A stretch of DNA of 39,716 bases from Oscillospiraceae bacterium (GCA_017436575.1 JAFSCU010000011.1:1-39716); one strand, 5' to 3'; positions 31,706 to 38,771 are shown, counted from the first letter of the stretch. Program-made: numbers and translations. The notes: a model not told the origin generated them from the sequence alone.

Positions 31706-31738
31706 AGTATAGCATACTCGGCCTCGGTGTGCTATACT
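31706..31738. promoter_or_regulatory. Back-to-back extended -10 promoters
   Basis: TGCTATACT is present on the plus strand at 31730-31738 and on the minus strand at 31706-31714. Together they form a perfect 9-bp inverted repeat with a 15-base spacer. The plus copy serves the gene at 31769 and the minus copy serves punA. Each -35 region falls on the other's -10. Confidence 0.6.
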
Positions 31739-31768
31739 TATTTTAACAATTATTTATGAGGTATTATT

Positions 31769-32134
31769 ATGTATAGTAAAATAGAAGAATGGATTGACAG
31801 CCTGCCATTACATACACTGCCTGAAAATGTGGCGGCTTTTAACTTTAACCTGTATGACGACGGTGACAACTGGTGGAGTGTGGAACTGGTGGCCTGTGAC
31901 CGCTTTGATGTGCTGGACCAGGACTGGGCCTGTGATGAAATTGCAGATTTCGGCACACGTGATAACCCTTTCAGCTGGCAGGAAGAAGCTGATTGGAGCG
32001 ATATTCAGGAACAAATGAACACCGCTTTAAGAAGTTATCTGGAAGACGGCCGGTTCAGTGATGTTCTGAAAGGTTACGAAGCTGTTGGCTGTGGCTTTAT
32101 AGATGGCAATATCCATATTCTGTATATCAGATAA
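31769..32134 (+). CDS. Small acidic protein of unknown function
   Basis: The 121-residue protein is not recognised. It is acidic and Trp-rich (Asp-Asp-Gly-Asp-Asn-Trp-Trp-Ser at about 30-37; Asp-Gln-Asp-Trp-Ala-Cys-Asp-Glu at about 51-58; Trp-Gln-Glu-Glu-Ala-Asp-Trp-Ser at about 70-77) with no membrane segment. A GAGGT site precedes the ATG. It is followed after 2 bases by a GNAT gene and then ruvX, so it is first in a three-gene unit. A small immunity-like or SMI1/SUKH-like shape is conceivable, but I cannot support it. Confidence 0.65.
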   Translation: MYSKIEEWIDSLPLHTLPENVAAFNFNLYDDGDNWWSVELVACDRFDVLDQDWACDEIADFGTRDNPFSWQEEADWSDIQEQMNTALRSYLEDGRFSDVLKGYEAVGCGFIDGNIHILYIR

Positions 32135-32136
32135 TT

Positions 32137-32580
32137 ATGATTATTGAAAAAGTTACCGCCGACAATATCCGACAGGCGGCCTTTGTACACGCTGAAAGCT
32201 GGAAAGAATCCCACAAAGCCTTTGTTTCGGCTGATGCTGTGGCAAAACGCACTGTGGACAGGCAGACAGCTTATCTGCAGCGGCAGATTGACAGTGGAAA
32301 GGACCTGTATATGCTGACAGATGACATCCCTGTGGGGGTGGTGTCTGTGGCAGAAAATCTTATTGAAAATCTGTATGTTTTACCCCAAAGACAGCGCCGT
32401 GGCTATGGCGCCCGTTTGCTGGATTTTGCTGTGGAAAAATGCACCGGCAGCCCTGTGCTGACTGTTCTTTGCAACAACACAGCCATAGAAATGTACAGGA
32501 AATACGGTTTTAAAGAAACAGGGAAGATTATCCCGTTAACCCCTGATTTGTGGGAAATAGAAATGATATTGGAGAGATAA
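32137..32580 (+). CDS. GNAT-family N-acetyltransferase
   Basis: The 147-residue protein has the compact GNAT fold: Ile-Glu-Asn-Leu-Tyr-Val-Leu-Pro-Gln-Arg-Gln-Arg-Arg-Gly-Tyr-Gly at about 69-84 (acetyl-CoA loop) and Met-Tyr-Arg-Lys-Tyr-Gly-Phe at about 119-125. The acceptor is unknown. It has no clear ribosome site of its own and starts 2 bases after the upstream stop, so translation is probably coupled. Confidence 0.85.
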   Translation: MIIEKVTADNIRQAAFVHAESWKESHKAFVSADAVAKRTVDRQTAYLQRQIDSGKDLYMLTDDIPVGVVSVAENLIENLYVLPQRQRRGYGARLLDFAVEKCTGSPVLTVLCNNTAIEMYRKYGFKETGKIIPLTPDLWEIEMILER

Positions 32581-32581
32581 A

Positions 32582-33001
32582 ATGAGAATAATGGCAGTTG
32601 ACTACGGCGAAAGCCGTACAGGCATAGCAGTGTGCGACCCTACCGAATTTCTGGCCAGCCCTGTGTGTATAATCAAAGAAAAAAACACACTTAAAGCTAT
32701 TGCAAAAATAGTGGAAAAGGCCCGGGAACTGAAAGCAGAGCAGATTGTGGTGGGCCATCCGCTGAATATGGACGGCAGCCGAGGTGAAAGGGCAGAAAAA
32801 TGCACTTTTGTAAAAGAAGAAGTGGAAAAACTGTCAGGTATTGAAACAGTGCTGTGGGACGAACGCGCCACCACAAAAACAGCACTGGGCATGCTGACTG
32901 ACAGCGGCACCTTTGGCAAAAAACGCAAGGAAGTGCTGGACGCAGTTGCCGCCACAGTTATTCTGGAAAATTACCTTGCCTGGAGAAAAAATAATAAATA
33001 A
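32582..33001 (+). CDS. ruvX: Putative pre-16S rRNA nuclease / Holliday junction resolvase (YqgF)
   Basis: The 139-residue protein has the RNase-H fold of YqgF. Asp-Tyr-Gly-Glu-Ser-Arg-Thr-Gly-Ile-Ala near the N-terminus holds the first Asp, Val-Gly-His-Pro-Leu-Asn-Met-Asp-Gly-Ser is at about 57-66, and Trp-Asp-Glu-Arg-Ala-Thr-Thr at about 97-103. A C-terminal Asp-Ala-Val-Ala-Ala-Thr provides the last acidic residue. It acts in the 5' maturation of 16S rRNA, or as a resolvase in older descriptions. GGAGAG lies 5 bases before the ATG. Confidence 0.93.
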   Translation: MRIMAVDYGESRTGIAVCDPTEFLASPVCIIKEKNTLKAIAKIVEKARELKAEQIVVGHPLNMDGSRGERAEKCTFVKEEVEKLSGIETVLWDERATTKTALGMLTDSGTFGKKRKEVLDAVAATVILENYLAWRKNNK

Positions 33002-33010
33002 CTATCGAAA

Positions 33011-33035
33011 AGGGAGGCATCAGCCTCCTGTTTTT
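33011..33035 (+). terminator. Terminator of ruvX
   Basis: GGAGGC (33013-33018) pairs with GCCTCC (33023-33028) around a 4-base loop, followed by TGTTTTT. Confidence 0.78.
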
Positions 33036-33098
33036 GTATTGTTATGCGTAGGGACAGGCATTCCCGACCGCCTGTTCTATATCCGCTGACGACCACTT

Positions 33099-33209
33099 TG
33101 TCATTCTGAGGAACAAAATGACGAAGAATCTTCGTACTGAAACCATTATAAAAACTATAATTTTTACACTGTATCAGTGCAAAGATCCTTCGCTTTGCTC
33201 AGGATGACA
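33099..33209. repeat. Inverted pair of TGTCATTCTGAG-type repeats
   Basis: Arm 33099-33130 starts TGTCATTCTGAGG and ends in GAAGAATC. Arm 33184-33209, read on the minus strand, starts TGTCATCCTGAGC and ends in GAAGGATC. This short repeat family (TGTCATTCTGAG...GAAGAATC) occurs in many bacterial genomes, so its presence is not unusual by itself. Confidence 0.6.
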
Positions 33210-33232
33210 CCGCTCAAATTTGCATGTCATAT

Positions 33233-33302
33233 CGGTACGATGTGGGCATCGTACCCTACACATTCTACATATCCCGCAGGTGCTGATGCCTACATCAGCC
33301 CG
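33233..33302. repeat. Second copy of the 13165-13242 repeat pair
   Basis: 28 identical bases (33233-33260) match 13165-13192, and a 21-base unit (33282-33302) matches 13222-13242. The internal palindromes GGTACGATG/CATCGTACC and GCTGATG/CATCAGC are kept. The rest of 33002-33409 contains no gene. Confidence 0.75.
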
Positions 33303-33409
33303 CTTTATACCTGCAATTCAGTATTCTGACATTCTGGGCCTGCGGCGAAGAATCTTTTGGCTGAAAAAAGCCGCTATATATGTTAAAATATTAAAAAAGG
33401 GGGGATACC

Positions 33410-34096
33410 GTGAAACGACTGTTTATATTTATGCTGGCAGTTCTGCTGACAGCCTGCGGCGGAAAACAGGACTTCACAACGCTGTGCAGTTATATATCCG
33501 GAGAAATACAGCCCGGTCCCGGTGGCTGGTACGAAGTAATACGCCACACAGACGATACCATAGATATTGTTTATACAGATATTTCATCTGCCACACGCGC
33601 GCCGCTGGGCGGTGATACCGCCATGCCTGTTCCCCACGGTGCAGTGGGTGGTATATTTGTGACACAAACCCACCTGTATTATTTTGACAGCGGTTTCCCA
33701 CAGGCAATGGGCATAACCCCCAACCCCCAGACCCTTTATCAGTTTTCACTTGCCGGCCGTCTTGAAAACACAGTAACTCTGCCGGATGACATTGATATTA
33801 GCATAGACAGCGCTGTAATAACTGACGGTGAGATGATTTATTTTGTAGCTGACAGTGCCTTCAGTTTCAACCCTGACAGCCTGACTTTTGAAAAATATAT
33901 ATGGCAGGGTGATATACCACAGCCGGGAAATACCAGTGGCGGCTGGTTGCTGGTGCCCAGTCACAGCAGGACTGTGTATGTAAACAACGGTTTTTATAAA
34001 ATAACGGATAAATATTATTCCATTATAAAGGAAACAGACTTTGACAGCGGTAAAAATACTTTCATACCCATAGAAAATCGCATTGAGTACAGATAA
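33410..34096 (+). CDS. Secreted lipoprotein of unknown function
   Basis: The 228-residue protein begins with a lipoprotein signal (residues 1-15) ending in the lipobox Leu-Thr-Ala-Cys, so Cys16 should be lipidated outside the membrane. The rest is beta-rich with several Tyr/Phe-x-Asp and Val-Thr-Leu-x-Asp stretches, and resembles a short beta-propeller-like part (for example Leu-Tyr-Gln-Phe-Ser-Leu-Ala-Gly-Arg-Leu-Glu-Asn). The family is not recognised. GGGGGG lies about 5 bases before the ATG, and the gene is monocistronic. It follows a repeat-rich gap. Confidence 0.75.
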   Translation: MKRLFIFMLAVLLTACGGKQDFTTLCSYISGEIQPGPGGWYEVIRHTDDTIDIVYTDISSATRAPLGGDTAMPVPHGAVGGIFVTQTHLYYFDSGFPQAMGITPNPQTLYQFSLAGRLENTVTLPDDIDISIDSAVITDGEMIYFVADSAFSFNPDSLTFEKYIWQGDIPQPGNTSGGWLLVPSHSRTVYVNNGFYKITDKYYSIIKETDFDSGKNTFIPIENRIEYR

Positions 34097-34164
34097 AATT
34101 GTGTTTAAAATATTACAATTTTGTAACCCTTTGTGAAATTTTGTTGATTGTTATATTTACCCAC

Positions 34165-34193
34165 TTGAAAACAGCTTTTCAATAGAATATAAT
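34165..34193 (+). promoter_or_regulatory. Sigma-A promoter of the SGNH hydrolase gene
   Basis: TTGAAA (34165-34170), a 17-base spacer and a perfect TATAAT (34188-34193). Confidence 0.8.
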
Positions 34194-34224
34194 CATTAGA
34201 GAGATTTATGAGAGAGGTGAAAAT

Positions 34225-35163
34225 TTGGCTAAATACAGAACACCCGAAGAAAAAATAAAATACAGAAAACAGCAAAAACGCAGAAAGCTGGCCATGTATG
34301 GCTGTATGGCACTGTTTGTTTTTGTATGTTCTTTTTCAATTATAAAGGCAGTGGAATTCTTTGCAGGCAAAGTGGTGAAAACTGCAGGCAATGATGGCCC
34401 GGTACAGCAGATAAACACTGATGTTGAAAAACAGGCCGAAAGCTGGTCTGACTACACCGGCGAAGTGGCAGCCACCATCAACACCCAGATGGATATTGTG
34501 CCTGAAATGTCTATGGTTCAGGTAATGGAAACAGACCCTGTGGCTATTTCATATTTTGACGATGCAATGTTTTTGGGAGACAGCCTGGCAGACGGTTTCA
34601 AAGTTTATACCCGCACAGGCAGTCTGGCGCTGAAAGATTCCGGTGCCTGCTACCTGACACAGAAAAGTACCACACCCCGCACCTTCCTGCAGCCTGGTGT
34701 ACATGTTGACGCCGGCCGGGGTCCTGTTGATGTATGGGCCACTATCCAGCAGCTGCAGCCAAAGAAAATGTATATTACGCTGGGTACAAATGCACTGATG
34801 TCTATGGATGCCGCCACATTTATTGACGGATACTATAAACTTATTGATAAAATCAGGGAAACCAGCCCGGACACTATGATTTATGTTACAACAGTTACGC
34901 CTGTTGCCGCCTGGAAAAGCCAGCAGGAACCACGAATGTCCTTTGACAAAATTCTGTCCTTTAACCAGCGGATTACAAAAATGTGTGTGGAAAAGGACTT
35001 GGCCCTTATCAACCTGTATGACGTGCTGAAAAGTTCCAGCGGTTATCTGCGTGAAGATATTGCGGCAGGGGATGGCTATCATCTGACACCTACCGGCTAT
35101 CAGCAATGGCTGGATTATCTTATCACACATACTGTGTACAACCCTGCAAATCAGTATATTTAA
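34225..35163 (+). CDS. Membrane-anchored SGNH/GDSL hydrolase
   Basis: The start is TTG at 34225, supported by GAGAGGTGA 4-12 bases upstream. The 312-residue protein has a basic N-terminus (1-24), one membrane segment (about 28-45), and an SGNH hydrolase domain: Phe-Leu-Gly-Asp-Ser-Leu-Ala-Asp with the catalytic Ser at about residue 117, Leu-Gly-Thr-Asn-Ala at about 189-193, and Asp-Gly-Tyr-His-Leu-Thr with the catalytic His near residue 292. Such proteins remove acyl groups from cell-wall or exopolysaccharide sugars; the substrate is unknown. Its promoter and terminator make it a single gene. Confidence 0.85.
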   Translation: MAKYRTPEEKIKYRKQQKRRKLAMYGCMALFVFVCSFSIIKAVEFFAGKVVKTAGNDGPVQQINTDVEKQAESWSDYTGEVAATINTQMDIVPEMSMVQVMETDPVAISYFDDAMFLGDSLADGFKVYTRTGSLALKDSGACYLTQKSTTPRTFLQPGVHVDAGRGPVDVWATIQQLQPKKMYITLGTNALMSMDAATFIDGYYKLIDKIRETSPDTMIYVTTVTPVAAWKSQQEPRMSFDKILSFNQRITKMCVEKDLALINLYDVLKSSSGYLREDIAAGDGYHLTPTGYQQWLDYLITHTVYNPANQYI

Positions 35164-35170
35164 TAAAAAG

Positions 35171-35198
35171 AAAAGGCTCTGCAACTGCAGAGCCTTTT
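35171..35198. terminator. Terminator of the SGNH hydrolase gene, probably bidirectional
   Basis: AAAAGGCTCTGCA (35171-35183) pairs with TGCAGAGCCTTTT (35186-35198) around a 2-base loop. It serves the converging GlsB gene as well. Confidence 0.85.
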
Positions 35199-35236
35199 GC
35201 TATTGGACTATATTGTTCTGTCAGGTCACAATGCCT

Positions 35237-35461
35237 TTATGCAATCTTTCTGGCCAGGGCAATTACCACGCAGGCACCTATAATGTCTACGATAAAACCT
35301 GCAAAGCCGTGGGCGGAAAAGCCAACTATACCAAACAGAAAATGACCTACTGTGGAACCCACCATACCGATAAGTATATTCATAAACAGACCATGACGGC
35401 TGTTCATAATATTGCCGGCCAGCATGCCCACAATGGCACCGATAATTATTGAACCTATCAT
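35237..35461 (-). CDS. GlsB/YeaQ/YmgE family small membrane protein
   Basis: The 74-residue protein has three hydrophobic stretches with many small residues: about 3-17, 25-45 and 50-70. Gly-Ala-Ile-Val-Gly-Met-Leu-Ala-Gly at the start and Ile-Val-Asp-Ile-Ile-Gly-Ala near the end match the GlsB/YeaQ (transglycosylase-associated) family. These are stress-linked membrane proteins of unclear biochemistry. GGAGAG lies about 6 bases before the ATG. Confidence 0.85.
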   Translation of the reverse strand: MIGSIIIGAIVGMLAGNIMNSRHGLFMNILIGMVGSTVGHFLFGIVGFSAHGFAGFIVDIIGACVVIALARKIA

Positions 35462-35547
35462 ACTCTCTCCTTGAAATGTGAAATTCTGTTTTAATTTAAA
35501 ATTATCACTAATTTATGAAAAATATGTGTTGAAAGATATATATAAAA

Positions 35548-35572
35548 CAAAAACCGCTCAGATTGAGCGGTT
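35548..35572 (-). terminator. Terminator of rpsT
   Basis: AACCGCTCA (35552-35560) pairs with TGAGCGGTT (35564-35572) and is followed on the minus strand by TTTTGTTTT. Confidence 0.85.
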
Positions 35573-35585
35573 ATTATTCACTTAA

Positions 35586-35846
35586 TTATTTTACAGCGTT
35601 AGCTTTTTTCATCATTCTAGAAACTTTTCTAGCTGCTGTGTTTTTGTGCAGAATACCTTTAGAACGAGCTTTGTCGATTGTAGATACTGCTTCTACAACT
35701 GCCTTCTGTGCGTCAGCGGAACCATCAGCTACAGCAATGTCTGCTTTTTTGATAACTGTTTTAAGGTTGCTTTTCACAGCTTTGTTGCGAAGATTTTCCT
35801 TTTTGGACTGAGCTACTCTGTCTTTCTGAGATTTAATGTTTGGCAT
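35586..35846 (-). CDS. rpsT: 30S ribosomal protein S20
   Basis: The 86-residue, very basic, all-helical protein begins Met-Pro-Asn-Ile-Lys-Ser-Gln-Lys-Asp-Arg-Val, as S20 does, with Lys-Gly-Ile-Leu-His-Lys-Asn-Thr-Ala-Ala-Arg-Lys at about 62-73. It binds the 5' domain of 16S rRNA. GGAGGTGGG lies just upstream of the ATG. It is divergent from spoIIP; the rpsT-spoIIP proximity is known from Bacillus, but gpr, which lies between them there, is absent here. Confidence 0.97.
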   Translation of the reverse strand: MPNIKSQKDRVAQSKKENLRNKAVKSNLKTVIKKADIAVADGSADAQKAVVEAVSTIDKARSKGILHKNTAARKVSRMMKKANAVK

Positions 35847-35859
35847 GATCCCACCTCCT

Positions 35860-35880
35860 TTAATACTGTGACAGTATTAA
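35860..35880. promoter_or_regulatory. Palindrome at the rpsT transcription start
   Basis: TTAATACTG (35860-35868) and CAGTATTAA (35872-35880) form a perfect 9-bp inverted repeat, 2 bases downstream of the rpsT -10 hexamer. It could be an operator or a 5' hairpin. Confidence 0.45.
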
Positions 35881-35882
35881 TT

Positions 35883-35911
35883 ATAATACCATTTTTATTT
35901 TCAAATTGCAA
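35883..35911 (-). promoter_or_regulatory. Sigma-A promoter of rpsT
   Basis: On the minus strand: TTGCAA (35906-35911), a 17-base spacer and TATTAT (35883-35888). Confidence 0.7.
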
Positions 35912-35958
35912 GAGTTTTTTTAATATTTTTTAAATTTATCCAAACTTCTTTTCAACTG

Positions 35959-35987
35959 TTATATTATATCACTGTTTTTCATATATT
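35959..35987 (+). promoter_or_regulatory. Possible sigma-E-type promoter of spoIIP
   Basis: TTATATT (35959-35965), a 14-base spacer and CATATATT (35980-35987) resemble the Bacillus sigma-E pattern with two -10 mismatches. spoIIP is a sigma-E gene in Bacillus. It is AT-rich DNA, so a chance match is possible. Confidence 0.4.
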
Positions 35988-36020
35988 TAAAGGTAACTTA
36001 TTGCTATCGGTGGTGATTTT

Positions 36021-37064
36021 TTGCAGAAAATAGTCAGATTTTGCAATTTACGGAGTATTTTTCTCCCGACTTTCATTTTTATCTTCCTTTCAGGCAAGTG
36101 GATGGGCTTTGCCGTGGGGGCGCTGAACCCTGTTGCAGCAGCACAATTTTACCATACTGCAAATATCTCAGAGGAAAATATTCTGTCTGCGCCCAATCCC
36201 TTTGAAGATTTTGTGCTGGAAAAGCAGAAGCCTCAGCCGGTGCAGGCAGCGGCAGAAAAGTATAACCCTGCCTATAACGTGATAGAAGAATTTATACAGT
36301 CTGCGGTCAGCAATATTGTGCTGAAAAAAGATAACTGTTATGTAAAGAATATGACACAGCACACTGCTGACTGGGTACAGGGCTATATGCTGGCAGAAAT
36401 GCCTTTTAAAGCGGAAAAAAATTCTACACAGCCTCAGATACTTATTTATCATACCCACGCTACAGAAAGCTATATGCCCACTTCTGATATGGCTTACAAT
36501 GCTTCATACGGCTGGCGCACCACAGATACATCCCAGAATATGGTGTCTGTGGGCAAGGTTATGGCTGATACACTTAACAGCCTGGGTTACAACACTGTTC
36601 AGGATACTACTCTCCACGACCACCCTTCATATAACGGCAGCTATGATTTAAGCCGTGAAACAGTGTCCGGTTATCTGGAAAAATATCCTTCTATAAAAAT
36701 AGTGTTGGACATACATCGTGATGCCATAGAGCGCCAGGGGACAATTATAAATCCTGTCACAACAATAAATGGTAAAAAATGTGCCCAGCTTATGATTATA
36801 TCAGGCTGTGACAATGGTTATATGAATATGCCTGATTATAGCGAAAATCTGAAATTTGCCACCAATCTGCAAAATCGGCTGGCAAAGTCTGCACCGGGGC
36901 TTATGCGACCGGTACTCTTTGACTATCGCCATTACAATCAGGATCTGTCCACAGGCAGTCTGCTGGTAGAAGTGGGCGGGCATGGCTCCACCTTGCAGCA
37001 GGCCAAAAATTCTGCTGTTATTTTTGCCACAACTCTGGCGGATATGCTGGATAAACAGCAATAA
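36021..37064 (+). CDS. spoIIP: Stage II sporulation protein P (peptidoglycan amidase/endopeptidase)
   Basis: Start codon TTG at 36021, with GGTGGTGAT immediately upstream. The 347-residue protein has a hydrophobic N-terminus (about 12-35) as signal-anchor, then the SpoIIP catalytic domain (about 140-345). Family blocks include Ile-Leu-Ile-Tyr-His-Thr-His-Ala-Thr-Glu-Ser-Tyr with the zinc His/Glu pair, Asp-Ile-His-Arg-Asp-Ala, and Leu-Val-Glu-Val-Gly-Gly near the C-terminus. In Bacillus it works with SpoIID and SpoIIM at the engulfing septum. Its presence supports a spore-former. Confidence 0.93.
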   Translation: MQKIVRFCNLRSIFLPTFIFIFLSGKWMGFAVGALNPVAAAQFYHTANISEENILSAPNPFEDFVLEKQKPQPVQAAAEKYNPAYNVIEEFIQSAVSNIVLKKDNCYVKNMTQHTADWVQGYMLAEMPFKAEKNSTQPQILIYHTHATESYMPTSDMAYNASYGWRTTDTSQNMVSVGKVMADTLNSLGYNTVQDTTLHDHPSYNGSYDLSRETVSGYLEKYPSIKIVLDIHRDAIERQGTIINPVTTINGKKCAQLMIISGCDNGYMNMPDYSENLKFATNLQNRLAKSAPGLMRPVLFDYRHYNQDLSTGSLLVEVGGHGSTLQQAKNSAVIFATTLADMLDKQQ

Positions 37065-37207
37065 ACCGGTGATAATATATATTGAACAAACTCATAAGCC
37101 ATTGCGGTCAGGTTGCTTTTTTGCTCTGACAGTCATGTTCATATGCCACTGTCTGTTTTTACAAAAAGATCTTTTCAAATTTATTTAAAATGACAATACG
37201 TTTCCTA

Positions 37208-37236
37208 TTGACATTTTAGTCTTAATGGTATATTAT
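37208..37236 (+). promoter_or_regulatory. Sigma-A promoter of perR-rubrerythrin
   Basis: TTGACA (37208-37213), a 17-base spacer and TATTAT (37231-37236). Confidence 0.85.
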
Positions 37237-37245
37237 ATCATTAAG
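37221..37245. promoter_or_regulatory. PerR/Fur-type operator
   Basis: CTTAATG (37221-37227) and CATTAAG (37239-37245) flank an AT-rich centre in a 25-base imperfect palindrome. It covers the spacer end and the -10 hexamer of the perR promoter, which suits autorepression. Confidence 0.65.
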
Positions 37246-37266
37246 GAAAGCGAAGGGGGGACAATA

Positions 37267-37656
37267 ATGAACCAGAGAAACACTTTTCAGCGCACATTGA
37301 CGTTGGATGCTGTACACGCCCTGGCAAATCACCCTACCGCAGATGATGTCTACAATTTTGTTCACACTAAATATCCGCAAATCAGCCGCACCACAGTTTA
37401 TCGCAACCTGAACAAATTGTGCGACTCCAACGATCTGCTGAGAGTGAAAATATTCGGTGCAGCAGACAGGTTTGACCACAATCTCCATTCACACTATCAT
37501 TTCAGATGTGATGAATGTGGCGAAGTCTGTGACCTGGATGCTCCATATATGGAAAGCATCAATGAAATGTTTGCAGGTATAGGTGGCAGAAAAGTAAACG
37601 CACACCAGATTTTATTTGACGGACTGTGTCCGGAATGTCAGAAAAATAGTAAATAA
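37267..37656 (+). CDS. perR: PerR-type Fur-family peroxide regulator
   Basis: The start at 37267 has GGGGGG about 7 bases upstream. The product has 129 residues. The DNA-binding part ends with Ser-Arg-Thr-Thr-Val-Tyr-Arg-Asn-Leu. Regulatory-metal residues match PerR: His of Asn-His-Pro-Thr-Ala-Asp, Arg-Phe-Asp, His-x-His in Ser-His-Tyr-His-Phe, and an Asp (Val-Cys-Asp) in place of the Fur Glu. Two Cys-x-x-Cys pairs (Cys-Asp-Glu-Cys; Cys-Pro-Glu-Cys) bind structural zinc. PerR senses peroxide by iron-driven His oxidation. It is followed after 36 bases by rubrerythrin, a common target in Clostridia. Confidence 0.9.
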   Translation: MNQRNTFQRTLTLDAVHALANHPTADDVYNFVHTKYPQISRTTVYRNLNKLCDSNDLLRVKIFGAADRFDHNLHSHYHFRCDECGEVCDLDAPYMESINEMFAGIGGRKVNAHQILFDGLCPECQKNSK

Positions 37657-37692
37657 AGCCAATAAAGGCTTGTTATAAAACGGAGGATTATT

Positions 37693-38232
37693 ATGAACTT
37701 AAAAGGTACAAAAACAGAAGCTAACCTGATGGAAGCATTTGCAGGCGAAAGCCAGGCAAGAAACAAATACACATACTATGCATCACAGGCTAAAAAAGAA
37801 GGCTACAACCAGATCGCTGACCTGTTTATCGAAACAGCTAACAACGAAAAAGAACACGCAAAACTCTGGTTTAAACTTCTCCATGACGATGCTATTCCAT
37901 CAACAGTAGAAAACCTGAAAGACGCTGCTGCTGGTGAAAACTATGAACATACAGATATGTACAAGAGAATGGCTGAAGAAGCTAAAGAAGAAGGCTTTGC
38001 AAGAATTGCATACCTGTTTGAAGCAGTAGGCAAAATTGAAAAAGACCACGAAGAAAGATACCTCAAACTCCTTGCCAACGTTGAAGGCGGCAAAGTATTT
38101 GAAAAAGACGAACCAGTTGCATGGTACTGTGCAAACTGCGGTCATGTACACTATGGTCTGAAAGCTCCAGCAATGTGCCCAGTATGTGCACACCCACAGG
38201 CTCACTTTGAAGTTAAAAAAACTAACTTCTAA
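37693..38232 (+). CDS. rbr: Rubrerythrin
   Basis: The 179-residue protein has a ferritin-like di-iron domain (about 1-140). [13 protein letters not shown] lies at about 14-26, and Asn-Asn-Glu-Lys-Glu-His-Ala carries ligands at about 50-56. A C-terminal rubredoxin-like domain has Cys-Ala-Asn-Cys-Gly and Cys-Pro-Val-Cys-Ala. It reduces hydrogen peroxide in anaerobes. A strong GGAGG precedes the ATG. It is highly biased in codon use (frequent GCA, GAA and AAA), a sign of high expression. It sits in an operon with perR. Confidence 0.96.
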   Translation: MNLKGTKTEANLMEAFAGESQARNKYTYYASQAKKEGYNQIADLFIETANNEKEHAKLWFKLLHDDAIPSTVENLKDAAAGENYEHTDMYKRMAEEAKEEGFARIAYLFEAVGKIEKDHEERYLKLLANVEGGKVFEKDEPVAWYCANCGHVHYGLKAPAMCPVCAHPQAHFEVKKTNF

Positions 38233-38245
38233 TTTATAGCTTAAA

Positions 38246-38276
38246 AAAAGAGATGGCGAAAGCCATCTCTTTTTTG
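38246..38276 (+). terminator. Terminator of perR-rbr
   Basis: AGAGATGGC (38249-38257) pairs with GCCATCTCT (38262-38270) around GAAA, followed by TTTTT. Confidence 0.9.
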
Positions 38277-38313
38277 TGAGTATGTCCCACCTGTATCAAA
38301 CTATACTTTCGTA

Positions 38314-38703
38314 TTATCTTACCCCGAAATACCCCAGGCACAGTTTTGTCATAGCCCTGTCTTTTATGCGGTAAATCTGGCTGCGTTCCACCCCTAATTT
38401 TTCGCTTAGTATTTCTATATAATCCCAGGTGCGTTCAATATAAAAATGATGAATAACTGTCATTTCCCTGTCATTCAGCAGGGACAGCCGGCAGTCCATA
38501 TCCTTCAGATATTCGCTGTTGGCATTATATGTTTTTTCCATTTCTATCAAAGCCCGGCTGCGGCTCACTCCACTGCTGGTTACGCGGTCGCCACGTTTTT
38601 CCAGCTGCCATTTTGTGTTTTCTATCTGCTGTGCCAGTACAGGCTGCATCCGCTTTATATTGCCGTAATCTTTCAGCATTCTCAACATTCTGTGTTTATA
38701 CAT
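38314..38703 (-). CDS. Sigma-70 region-4-like regulatory protein (phage ArpU-like)
   Basis: The start at 38703 has GGAGGTGC close upstream; the longer frame runs through the promoter. The product has 129 residues. The C-terminal part (about 78-125) is a sigma-region-4 type helix-turn-helix: Leu-Asn-Asp-Arg-Glu-Met-Thr-Val-Ile, Tyr-Ile-Glu-x-x-Trp-Asp-Tyr-Ile, Val-Glu-Arg-Ser-Gln-Ile-Tyr-Arg-Ile-Lys. The N-terminal half is a basic coiled helix. It resembles late-gene regulators of phages and mobile elements (ArpU/RinA type), without other phage genes. It is divergent from an S24 repressor. Confidence 0.75.
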   Translation of the reverse strand: MYKHRMLRMLKDYGNIKRMQPVLAQQIENTKWQLEKRGDRVTSSGVSRSRALIEMEKTYNANSEYLKDMDCRLSLLNDREMTVIHHFYIERTWDYIEILSEKLGVERSQIYRIKDRAMTKLCLGYFGVR

Positions 38704-38724
38704 TTTGCACCTCCATAATAAAAT

Positions 38725-38741
38725 TATCACTAATCGTGATA
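38725..38741. promoter_or_regulatory. Operator TATCAC-N5-GTGATA (minus-strand gene)
   Basis: A perfect palindrome (38725-38730, 38736-38741) lies 2 bases downstream of the -10 hexamer of the sigma-like gene. The same motif occurs at 38844-38860. Confidence 0.78.
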
Positions 38742-38742
38742 T

Positions 38743-38771
38743 ATTATAAAGGAATAACAAATGAAAGTCAA
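38743..38771 (-). promoter_or_regulatory. Promoter of the sigma-like gene
   Basis: On the minus strand: TTGACT (38766-38771), a 17-base spacer and a perfect TATAAT (38743-38748). Confidence 0.82.
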
